Shown: in pieces, positions 49,369-60,380 of the stretch
How positions within the stretch are numbered: the first letter of the stretch is position 1
Layout of the letters: every line of letters begins with the position of its first letter
DNA from: Phaeoceros laevis
Lineage: Eukaryota > Anthocerotophyta > Anthocerotopsida > Notothyladales
Assembly (NCBI GenBank): GCA_049999765.1
Contig: JBNGIQ010009451.1
Span: 128,921 to 192,920, forward strand
DNA: 64,000 bases
Reading direction: 5' to 3'
Position numbers and translations under genes: made by a program
Notes under the pieces: generated by a model
What the model saw: only the letters and a program-made list of their open reading frames with translations
Databases searched by the model: none
Told to the model about the DNA's origin: nothing

Positions 49369-50545
49369 ATCCGCCCGCTTCCTCCTCAACCTCCTCAGCC
49401 GCTCCACACACAAGCAAGAACGTCACTGCACCATCCCTGGACAGCACCTCTGCAATTCAGCAACCTCAACCTCCCAAGCAATTGAGCACAAAAACAAAGG
49501 CAAAACCCTAGCTTCCACGAGCTCTCCACCTCTGATGATATCCCGCCTGCTGATGAGATGAGAGGACCCCGCCTACAACCTCGAACTCCTCGTCGCCTGG
49601 CGGAGTGCCAACAATGTGCGAGTGGAGGGAGCGAGAGAGCTGCCGCTAGCCCGCAATCACAGTGCACACGCAACTTGCCGTCTAAAGATGGAGAGTGCTC
49701 GGCCTTTAAACTTCACCTGCGTGTGAGGATGTGACACGCCAGAGGATACCTTTCTTGGAGTGGCCGGCAACAGGTAGTGTATTACGCATGGAAAGCTGCG
49801 GTTAACGTTAACTTTCGCGACACCAATCCGACGCGGAGTCGCGGACTGCTCTATAAAACTATCATTTAGGGCAACATGTATGCGTCGGTCTGTCCCTGTC
49901 ATATTCGCACACGAGATGCTTGCTGCTGCTGTGTCGAAGCCCCTTTCCTCGAGCCGTCACCAGTAAAGCAGCTCTGCTATCACATTAGTCTGGAAGCACC
50001 GAAAAAGTAGTCTATTATGTGTACGACTAGATTTGCCCGGTCTGCATGGGTACCACCAACAAGTCGGTGATTTGTGTTGTGGTAGGAATTGGATACTATT
50101 TGGAAAGCCGCAGTTGCCCCTGGACCCCACTTCCGAGCTTGTCTCATTCTAGTGCTGTTTTGAAGTGCGTGAAGACTGCAGTTACTAGGTGCAGTATGTC
50201 GGAACCAGGTTGAACCGGGGGTTAATAACATGCGACGGCAGCAGTCCGTCCTATTTGTCAGGGACATTACAGCAGTGGCACTGTCAGCAGACTTTGAGCT
50301 CGAAAATTGCGCTAATTGCGCGGTTTGGGACTATTCGTACATCCCTACAATGCCAGGTTGAGCAGGGCATTCTGGAAAGTTGTGAATCGGGGCGGAGAGA
50401 AGACTGAAATTTGAATTAGAGCAGCTTTTGCGTTGTCACACAGCGTTGTGGATTGGAGCGAGAGGGAGGATTTTGGATCCAGACCTACCATATATCTGCT
50501 CTGCTTGTGGATTGGGGATTGGTGTTGCGGCAGATTGGTGATCTC
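49369..50545. other. Divergent intergenic region
   Basis: It lies between the 5' ends of the proteinase (minus) and the zinc finger/AlkB gene (plus). The part next to the proteinase is CT-rich on the plus strand, like a 5' leader. No gene or RNA is supported. Confidence 0.4.
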
Positions 50546-53412
50546 ATGGCTATGTCCGAGGCAGCAAGCTGGCTGCAGCAAGCCCTGCTGGACCTGAGCT
50601 GGGACAACGCATCTGGGGTGCAGCTGGAGCCGGATGTGGTATCGTCGTTGGTGTCCTACTGCGAACTGGCTTCCCCTGTCGATGCTTCCGAGTACATTAA
50701 GGTACATTATCTGTCGTTGGAGTTTCATTGTAAAACGCTGGTTGCATCACTGTCGACCCTAAAATTCTTCAACTTTGCAGTCAGCATTGGCTTGGCAGAT
50801 GGGGTTGAAGTTAAGGTTCAGTTGCTGAGAGTTGTTCCTTGGGCGTCTGGGTGCAGACTATCTTAGTTGGAGACAAACGGTGCAAAGATATTGTTGCAGA
50901 GTATCTGCGGCGAAGAGGAGTAGGGGCGGGCAAGGTGGAGAGTGGGGGCGAGGTTTTGCACACGAAGAATTCTGTGGAGGATTTCTATGCCGTCTCAAGC
51001 AAGAAAGGGGGCAAAAATGGCAGCAGACAGAAACCTGGTGGTCTGGAAGGGCAGGCAGTTCTCAAGGATCGAGGGCCCTCTGTAGTGTCTGGAGTAGCCT
51101 CTTTCATTAAAACAGGGGTGGCGAAGACCAAAGCATTGTCCACAAAGGCAAAGAAAGGAGGCAAGTCAGTCTCGCTCTCAGAGGCAGCAGAAGGCACCAT
51201 CGTTTTCCGTGGTGGTCAGCCTTGCAATTGCCAAGCTAGCAGGCATCGGCTCATGAATAATTGTCTTGCTTGTGGAAAAATTGTGTGTGAGCAGGAGGGT
51301 GAGGGACCCTGCAACTTTTGTGGTGCTCTGGTATTGCGGGAGGGCAGTGAGTATGCTGGCCTGGAAGGAGTTGTGACGGTTGCTTCTACTGAATCAGAAG
51401 ATGCTGCTATTAAATTCAAAGACAGACTCGTCGAGTATGGAAAGAACTCTGCATCTCGCACCAGTGTTATTGATGATCAGATTGATTACTATCAGATTGA
51501 AGGCGACTCATGGTTGTCCCAGAAGGTTGGTGCGTTTGTGGTGTCAGTTCCACATCTCCTCCTTTGTTCTAATGGCAGTGGGTGCACCCCTGGCTGGTTT
51601 AACGTGCCCTGTGTTGCACTTTTGTGCTCCCAGGACAAGGAGGAGCTGCAGAAACGGCGAGAGGAAGCTGAACGCCTTCAGGAGGAGCGGAGAAAACGAG
51701 TTGTTGTGACAGTGGATCTCCTTGGTCGGAAGGTGTTGAGCACTATGCAACTCATGAAGTAATGAGAGGACATGCGTCAAGTGCTTTTGTAATTAAACGG
51801 TTTACTTTTGCATCTGAAACAGGTCATCCGGGAGAATAGTCAGCAAAATGGAGAGAGGGATGTCTCGATTCTTACTGGCGAGCCAGTTGCTGAACTTGAG
51901 AGAAGCATAGGTCGAATCAAGCCTGATCCTTCTCTGCAAGAACAGCCCGTTTTCGTAGACACAAGGCAACCTGCACCAGTCAGGAGTGGCAAGGTGCCAT
52001 CTGTGGTTCTAGACACTGGCAGAGTTCAACATGAAGACCCATTTTTGAGTATCCTCAGCAATATGCAAATCAAGGACACGGATGTGAAAGCTGTTGGGGG
52101 AAATTGGTGGAACCAGAATCGCAGTAGTGTGGATTATACACCCAAGCCGCCAAAGGTCTCAGATAGGGCTGCAAGTTTATTGGATGAAGAAGCTGTAGAG
52201 TGTTCTGCAGGGCCAGCACATGGTGAAGGACCTGGACCGTCATTAGGGGCCAATGAAAACAAGAACCCAAATCAGTCTACGAAGACGACAAGGGGGCGGC
52301 TACGGGGTCCCAGGAGTAGATCAGTGTCAGACTATGCTGCAGCTAATCCGGATGCATTTGACATCTGCGCACCCGATTTATCAGATTCAGAGGGGAAAGA
52401 GACTCACCTGAAGCTCGCCCCATCCTTGTTGGATCAAAGGCGAAACGAGAGGAAACAAAGCCTGGGGAAGAGTATACCACAAACGGAGTCGGTTCATGTT
52501 TTAGCCCCTGGGATTGTGTTTTTGAGAAGTTGGCTTACAATTGGTGAACAGGTGTTTACAAACGTTGATTGCTTTTGGGCAGCCTCTAACTTCTTCGGAG
52601 CCATCTGTTCTGCCTTTTTACCGCTTGTATCTTTAGTGTAATATTGAAGTGCGATGGTGGCAGGTGGAGGTTGTAAATGAGTGCCGTAAACTCGGACTTG
52701 GTCCCGGTGGTTTCTACACGCCAACTTATTCTAGCGGCAACAGTTTGAAGTTGAAAATGATGTGCCTGGGGAAACACTGGGAGCCAAATACACAATCCTA
52801 TGAAGTCAGGCGGTCTCACTTTGACAATGCGGAGCCACCTGCCATTCCTGGTATTTTTGCTCAGCTGGTTGACAAAGCCCTTGGAGTTGCTCAGGCCACT
52901 ATCCAAGAAGGCAAGAAGAAAAGCCGGGAGAAGGACCTATCAATTCCTAAGATGCGACCGAACATATGTGTTGTTAACTTCTATGGCCAAGGCGGTAGCT
53001 TGGGGATGCACCAGGTTGGTTTCCAGTGGCCAAAGCTTGTCTTTCATTCACAGTCCTGGTCTGTGTTGGCTCTGTTGTTGGAACACACCCTCGATTAGTA
53101 CCTTAGTGATGCCGTTTGTGCTTTTTGGTGCTGCAGGACAAAGCAGAAAGTCCGGACAGTTTGAAAAGAGGGTCTCCAGTAGTGTCCTTCTCAATTGGTG
53201 ACTCTGCAGAGTTCTGCTTCGGAAGAGAAAGGGACCCAGAGAATTCAGAGAAGGTGGTTCTGGAATCAGGCGATGTGTTCATATTCGGCGGACCTTCAAG
53301 AATGCTGTACCACAGCATAACAAGAGTGCACCCAATGACAGCACCTGCTGACCTAATCGAGAAATCGAACCTGCGGCCAGGCCGTCTAAACCTCACGTTC
53401 CGTGAGTTCTAG
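50546..53412 (+). CDS. TRIP4/ASC-1-like zinc finger protein fused to an AlkB 2-oxoglutarate dioxygenase
   Basis: Exons 50,546-50,701; 50,857-51,525; 51,634-51,732; 51,823-52,551; 52,664-53,014; 53,137-53,412. All introns are GT-AG and phase 0; 759 residues. Residues 1-110 match the TRIP4 N-terminus (WLQQALLDL, SSLVSYCELA, AEYLRRRG). The C2HC5 zinc finger lies at about 172-213 (PCNCQASRHRLMNNCLACGK, then CNFCGALVL), followed by ASRTSVIDDQIDYY and the Glu/Arg coiled region. The AlkB domain runs from about 533 to the end: LAPGIVFLRSW, GFYTPTY, NICVVNFYG, iron ligands H667, D669 and H727, and RLNLTFR (R751, R757) for 2-oxoglutarate. Exon 4 alone holds both TRIP4-type sequence (IKPDPSL) and the AlkB start, so the join is not an annotation artefact. 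Likely role: nucleic-acid demethylation or alkylation repair coupled to an ASCC-like complex (inference). Confidence 0.88.
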
Positions 53413-53773
53413 GCCAGTGTCCGTTGAGGTAGTTTTAAAATTTTTCGACGTAGCCATGCGTAGCTTCACACCGCCTCTATATCGGTGCTGTTTCTAGTCC
53501 TGGTAAAGTGCACCTGGTTACTGTAGCCGCTCGGACAGGGCACTGCAAAGCAGATTTTGAAATCGCTTGGGTCATCTCTTTACTGTGAATGCTTGAACAG
53601 CTGCTTACCATAGCATGCAGCTCTGCAATCATTAGGCTAGCCTCGCTAAGCTGCCTGACCTGACCCAAGAATCTGACACAGTTGAACCATGAAAAAGCAG
53701 CAAGACTCTTACAGTGGTGCTGAATCGAGCACCAAAAAATTTTACAGTGGAGTACCACCCCACCAACTCTACT

Positions 53774-54538
53774 TCATTCGTTCTTGAATTCGTTGCGCTC
53801 TCCGTGGTCAGCATGGCCTGTATGGCTTGCATGACCTTCATGCCCATGGTGGGAATCATGACCTTCATTGCCACCATGCTCTCCCCGGGCTTTCACGCTA
53901 TTGTTGTACTCGAAGAGTAATACGTTGGGAATATGGGAACTATCCTTGATCAAAAAATAGCGACAAATTCGAGTCTTCTCCAGACGAGGAAAGTACCGGA
54001 CAATTTTCCGATCCACAGTGAGGTACCAACCAACTCCCATTAGCGTACCCAAGAATGCACCTGCAATCACCTGTTCAAGACTATGATAACCCAAATATAT
54101 CCTCGAGTACATGGTCAGAAGTGCCAAAGGCCATGACACCAAGGCACAAAACCACTTGCTCAGTTTGTCTGAGAAAGACAACCGTCGCACAGCCAGCAGC
54201 ATCATATACGTGGAGAAAAAACACATAAACTGGGAGTGAGAGGATGGCCATCCATGGGAGTCACACATCTCCAGAAGAGCACAGGTTGTTGGTCGCGCTT
54301 GCTTCACCAAGTCCTTGATAAGTAGATTAAGTATCTCTGACAATCCAATACCCAGAGCAAAGAAGAAAGCCTGCAGCTCTCTCCTCAATATGAAGTGGGA
54401 AGAAAAACCACCCACACCAATAAAGATTGGTGCTAAGGACGCCCATGCCAGCACATACCCTAGCACGTCATTTTCTTGATACCTGACATGAACTAGTGAA
54501 ACTGCTCTGTTGCAGGTCCATGTACTGGCAACAGACAT
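53774..54538 (-). CDS. Dolichyldiphosphatase-like PAP2 phosphatase with His-rich tail
   Basis: 254 residues from the ATG at 54,538; the frame is open to 54,604 but lacks an earlier ATG. Family: an ER membrane enzyme that converts dolichyl diphosphate to dolichyl phosphate for N-glycosylation. PAP2 motifs: K75 to R82-P83 (KDLVKQARP), PSSHSQ (98-103), and SRIYLGYH (145-152, followed by Glu where many PAP2 proteins have Asp). The start HVRYQENDVLGYVLAW and the RRELQ and IPNVL.FEY parts match the plant dolichyldiphosphatase group. There are four to five membrane segments. The C-terminus carries a family-atypical tail with nine His in about 27 residues (GHDSHHGHEGHASHTGHADH). No intron is seen. 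It is convergent with the zinc finger/AlkB gene at 361 bp. Confidence 0.88.
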   Translation of the reverse strand: MSVASTWTCNRAVSLVHVRYQENDVLGYVLAWASLAPIFIGVGGFSSHFILRRELQAFFFALGIGLSEILNLLIKDLVKQARPTTCALLEMCDSHGWPSSHSQFMCFFSTYMMLLAVRRLSFSDKLSKWFCALVSWPLALLTMYSRIYLGYHSLEQVIAGAFLGTLMGVGWYLTVDRKIVRYFPRLEKTRICRYFLIKDSSHIPNVLLFEYNNSVKARGEHGGNEGHDSHHGHEGHASHTGHADHGERNEFKNE

Positions 54539-57500
54539 GTTGCCTTCCGCTCCCTTTGTGACTTGCTTGTACCCTGCCCGACAATCGGCAGGAAACAGTG
54601 CCACAAGACTTGGCCCTAAAGGGCGACAACATCAATCCCAGAATGGCTGCAGCAAAAAAATGGATCAATGGCAGAAGCAGAAGCAAGCAGCACAGTTAGG
54701 TTGGACTTGGACAATAGCGCGACAACTACGCATCTCAAAATTGCACGAGGGGCAAGTGAGATTTCGTCGCAATCGAAAAGCGGTGCTTCATCTACCAGTC
54801 TCAGCAGTAACATATGCTCCTTCTAATCGAGCTGCAAAATCCCCTTGACTGAAGTCCTATTCAGAGAGACACGCCCTTTCGGCATGAAATTCCAGGACTA
54901 TACTCATAAGTCATTGGGGGCTCCCGACGTCGTTTTGACGGAGCGATGAATGGATTTTGGACTTAGGAGCTGATATTTTAGTGTCATATAATGACAGGAT
55001 TCGCATAATCTAGTCTAATAAAGTACCCGAGACGAACCTCTTTCATCCTTGAACACTTGAAACCTAGTCGGACAGACGACGAAGGCTCACTCGTCGTGAA
55101 CAGGTCACAATATACACTAGGGTTCAGTTCGGCGATACATGGTAATCTAGATGTGCACTGCGGGTGGTGATTGTACGAGGGCAGAACCTGCTGGGGAGTC
55201 GGGATTTGTTACGGACATGGAAACAGCATTGCACCTCGCATGTGTTTTTTAGTCAGCAAAATGGTCAGCAGCTCCCGGCCAGCTCAGTTGCTCAAGGTCC
55301 TCGGAATAAAGGACGGCGCAAAGCATCCTTTGAGCAGCTTAACTGCTGCCTCAAAGTGGTGGTATTAGATAGGGGTGATTTTCTGAGGCTTGCACTCGGT
55401 CTTCGAAGTTGGTTTCTGCTCCTTTAGTCTGCAATTTGTGGTCTTTTGTACAATGGCTAGGGCTGCTTTCCCCAATCAGGATCGAAGGCTACGACCTATT
55501 GATGTTCTCCTTGATGCTCAGCTCACATTATATGTCTTTACGCAATTAGACAAGATCGTAATGCGCTCTTCTGATCTTAACTGGATGGCATCACTCTAGC
55601 CGCTCTCACTCTATTCTTCGTGCAGGCCTGCGGTAGCGCGGCAGTAACGAAATGTACGCTTCAGAATCCAAGCTTGTTCATGAAGAACGATGGTATTGGT
55701 CTGTTCAAGCATACGTGGTGGCATGGACAGGGATTCCTGTAGCGATTCTCAGCAGGCCATCGAATAAGGCTTGGAGTTCAATGACCAGATGGTGAATGCA
55801 GGAGGATTGTGTCACCAAATGGTTGCAACTTGTGACCGCACCTCAGGCATGAGATTCTTTTGGATGGACAGTCTACATAAATGACCACTGGGAAAGAGGG
55901 GAAGAAAGACAGTCTGATTCTTGGCAAGTGGCATGATCGCATGTGTTTGTGTCTACTATCTTCACCAATCTGGAAGGCCGCTTTACAGTTGTCGAAGGGG
56001 GTTTGTGAACATCGGGATGCCTTTCTATATGATGCTATGCTGCATTGTGATGCATTATCATGGAGTGCATCATCGGTGGAGCACATTGGATGATATACAA
56101 GTTCGGGGTATTGGAAGCAGGACCACTTGCTCGGTATGCAAATGTATGACAACAGTAAATACTCCTGGTCATGTGAAGAGTTTGTGTTAGGTCGTCGGCT
56201 CTCCGGAGTGGTGCAAAATGAAGGCACGAAAATGAAAATGAATGTCTGTTCCAGTTTAAGGAACGTACAGCCGAGTAATTACAGTGGCTGACAGAAGCTG
56301 CTGAAGGAACACTGACGAGGCAGAGCCTTCAAGGTGATTGGAGAAAGCGATGTGGAAAGGACAACCTGGAGCAGCTACGTCCGTTTCGGTTTTTTCAGGT
56401 CTGTCTTTCGAGATGTCCCAAGGAGTTGGCTGGCAATTGATTCGGGTGCTGTGTGTGAGTGGATTGCATTCTTTACATGCTACTCAGTCTGTGTTGTCAT
56501 TAAGATGCAACTCATGGCTGTCTATTAGGAGCATAAGAAATGCTTGAAGAGTTGTCGACCATGTCTTAGGCTAAAATGTTGTGGTCAACATGGAACGCCA
56601 TGGTTGAGGACATGATGTGGACATATTTATGCAGTTGTATGTTTCTGCAAGCTTTTAAGTGCCAGATGAAGACGTGTAAATCAGGAAAGCAGGTTGTCCC
56701 AAGATTTCATGCTCAGATCTGGCCTAGAAGGATCACCTCAGAAGGCACTGACACTCTGCCAGCCTTGTAGCTTTGCATCAAGGGCACAACTTCATGCTCT
56801 GCCAAACGACGTTGTGTTGTGCAGCATGCAACGAGCTGAGGTATTAGCACAAACTTTCCAGGTAATTTTCGTATCCATATGCTGAGATGAACTGCCTTTT
56901 TCAGGTTTTGTTTTTTGTTGAAAACAACAGATTTGATAGAACAACAGTGTTCAATTTCTCTTCGCCCAGGGTCTGCACAAGCCTGAGAGCGATCTCAGCT
57001 GCAGCTGCTCTCATTATGCCGATATTTCCACTCGTAGCAATCATGAAGACCTGAACAATACCTACTGCAGACTGACGGAAGGCTGAGATCGCTTCACTCG
57101 CATGCAGCCTGCCGAGTGTTTCGCTTAGAGCCACACAAACCGTTGGCCCTGAACCTGAACAACGGTTTTTGGCCCTAACCTTGTAGGCTGGTGTCACTGA
57201 CTAGGAGCTGTGAACTCGGACATCGACCTGGTCGGGATGCAAGCAGTTGTGCCGTCCTGTCGTATTTCAGGGGCCGCTATCATGGCAGAGTGGCTTCCAC
57301 TCAAGCGCGAATAAGGTCTCAGCCTTAGCAAAGTCAGAGGAGATTTGTATGAATTGGGTAATGCTACCTCTGCTCTCAAGCCTCTTCGTTTCTTCAGCAT
57401 TTAAGTAACCGCACTTGGCCCATCTGAGTTCACTTCACGAGAAGATCAAGCACAGTATTTTTTGTCAACAGCAATCTGGAGTGCTTATGTAACGATCAAA

Positions 57501-60380
57501 TACACTGAGATTTGAAAGATCTCACTTGCTAGGCACAGTTGTCAATAATATTAACATATCTCCATATGCTTGAGATTCTGGGCCTGCTACGTCTACAGTC
57601 ATACTCCAACAAGTGGTGTATGGGTGCTGGAAATATCTATCATCTTTGACAGCGAAGTGAACAAGAAAGGGTGACAGTGAAGTACCCCTAAAATTAGATT
57701 TGTTGCATTCCCTCTCTCTATCTGTTGTCCGTTAGAGAAGTTGATTGGTGGAGTTGGAAAGGAGGCCATCAGAAGGGAGCAAGTGGCACAGGACCGAAGC
57801 AACTGGTCAGAGGACAGCCGTTTGGCAAGGCTTTACGATTTTATGGCCCTGCCTGGAGCTCGGTCCCCGAGGCCATTCTCGCCAGGGCATTGCGGATGTT
57901 ATTAGTCTATCCGGTCTGAAGCATACGGCAGGCACATGTGCCAGCATCATCGGCTGCTCAGGGTTAGCATCATCGGCTGCTCATGGTTACCATCTCAGGG
58001 CCAACACCAAGAGGCGGGGTAAATAACTGGGAACCTTCTTTTGCTTCTGTTGCCTCTTCGTTTCCCAGAGGTTATTTTTAGAGCTCCACCTACTCAGTGG
58101 CTGCAGCATGAAGCAGCCCCATAGCTATAAGTGCAGGTCCCACCGGCTCCAATCTGAAGATGCTCCTTTAGCTGGGTTCGTTGGATGTACATGTCAATGG
58201 GCATATCCTCTGTTTTCAAGCAGCTGCAGCTAGGTCAAGTAGGGCGATGGTGGAAGTCGCACTACGATGGCCATGCACCGTACACGCGGTAAGATCCATT
58301 CCCTGCAAGTTGGTTGCTTGCTGGGAGGTTGTTGTTTTGCACAAGTGGCCGGGCTGTGTAGCTGCTACCTGGTGGGTTTCCCGAGACTCGGACAGAGTCG
58401 ACCGGGTGGTGGTTTCACTAGTTAAACTAGTGTTGTATGTATTTAGACTAGATACCCAATTGTCGTCTCAGGTGCTGGTGAACCTGGTCCGGGCCGGGGG
58501 CGGGCATTTGACCCGAGCTCGCTCCACGTAGCTGGACGGACAGCCCTCCCACACCTCGAGGCCAAGTTGTAGCACTAGTCTCCGACCAGTGTGGGATAGA
58601 CTGCAAAACACATTCCCAGGACCTTGCCTAGTGGTGCTGTACAGCGGTCCTGTATGTTGCTGGGGTCTGTTGCCGGAGCAGATCTACCTAGTACGTGGCT
58701 GGGATTCCGGTATCGTTCCATCTAAGCAGAGATGGAGGCGGCCACCACTAGCTTGGCTGCAAGTTCAACACGTTGCAGATAGAGCAGTCACAGTGGTGAT
58801 GTGTAGTGGTTACGTCCTAGGTAAATGTTCCCACTTGCAGTGATGCGGGGGTTGTCGCGGAATAAGAGGTGTTGCAGCACAGCGCTAGCCCCGACCAGGC
58901 CAAGATCAGCACAGAGATCCTCGGGTGAAGCAATTGGGATTGTCGATTTTGCGAGTGGTGAATGAGCACTGTACACAGGTTGTGGAGTTATATACAGTAT
59001 GTGCGCACCTAAACAATTGATGTGTGCTTACGAATGGGAGAACTTACCGACCGGCAGAAGACGGTACTGTCACTTCCCTGGGATTGCGTTCCAACAGTGC
59101 TCGAAACGCCAATTTGCGTTGTGCAGGTTCACACGGCGGCTCGGTGGCGCGTCCGAAGGTGCCCGATTTAGAGACGTCCGGCCGAGAATAGGCCTCATTC
59201 TGTTGCAGTGTGGGGCCGGCACCGCCCAATATATGAAAAGCTGGGACGGTGATGTGGTGGTTCAGAGCTCAAAAGACGCTGACTCCGAATGTGGCCGCGA
59301 GGGCAATCATTCCCCCAGTCAACAGCTACAGTGGCATTGCCTCTTCATGATCGGGGAGTTGAAACTGGTCCGTGGATGGGACGGTGGCAACGGAGCAGGC
59401 AGCGGCAGGCAGCTTTTCTGTAGATGCGCCTCCGTAGAAAAGCTGGAAACAGAAAAAATAATGCATGGATCCTGATTCCTCGAAGGACCCCTCTTCTAAG
59501 ACTTCTATTGCCGAGCCGACGGCAACAGGCAGCCCGACAGAGTTGTGGTGGAGGGTAAAGCACCGAAATGTCATCAACCATGGTGCGCGGAAATAAAAGA
59601 CTCATAAGGACTGGATTACAATGCATAATCTAGACTATGCTGAGGATGAGCAATGCTGGCGTGCGTGGGTGTGGGTGCAAAGGCGGCTTGCAGAATTATG
59701 AAGCATCTTTCTCTCCCTCCAGGCCCTTATATAGACTTCCATCGTTTAAGCCTTACTGTGGAGGAGCGTCATCGGCACGACACGTGCTGCCACAAATTGT
59801 CGGAAGGTTTTGCCCGCTCAAACGGAGAGGATGAAGGCGTTTCTGCTGGAGCCCTCCCAGCGCCGGGATCCTCATCCCGTTGCCGCTGTCCCCACCACCC
59901 ACTGCTCTTTTCGCAGTTGCTATACCTGGAGGGGAAAGGTGTCCAGAAGAGGTGCTGATGAGCTTGCCCTTAGATGGGTGTACGACCTCCTTCAACGGCG
60001 GCTCCGTTCCCCCCGCCCCCACACAGCCCTCTAACGAGCCCGGCCCGGGGCCCGGCCCAGAGGAGGCACTCAATCGCGGTCCTTCAATCTCTGGGCTCCT
60101 ATATGTCCCAGCAGGCCGAGTATTCGACCGCCTTTCCCTGCCTGCCCGCCTCGCCTTCTCCCAACAGTCAATTCCCGGCCTGCCGGTCGCCATTCTTTTC
60201 ATGTAGGCTCCATTGCTGCCGTCCTTCCGGAAGCCTTGGAGCGAGTTTGGGAGTTCGGGACGCTTCCAGTCCCTAGAAGACTTTTTGGGCGAGAGAGGCT
60301 CAGGCAGGGAGGGGTGTTGGGAGGAGTGGATTTTTTGTGGCTTGGTAGCTAGCTTAGTTTTGTTTGTTTTCTTCAGTTGA
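54539..60380. other. Long intergenic stretch with no supported gene
   Basis: I see only short open frames without domains. A small direct repeat (AGCATCATCGGCTGCTCA at 57,943 and 57,966) is present. The part 59,750-60,380 is GC-rich, gives long frames on both strands with low-complexity composition, and is better read as the P450 promoter and leader. Non-coding RNAs cannot be excluded. Confidence 0.4.

Noticed and set aside
56901-57400. Two adjacent minus-strand frames resembling a short helical protein
   Set aside because: No recognisable motif, different frames, and no splice sites that join them convincingly.
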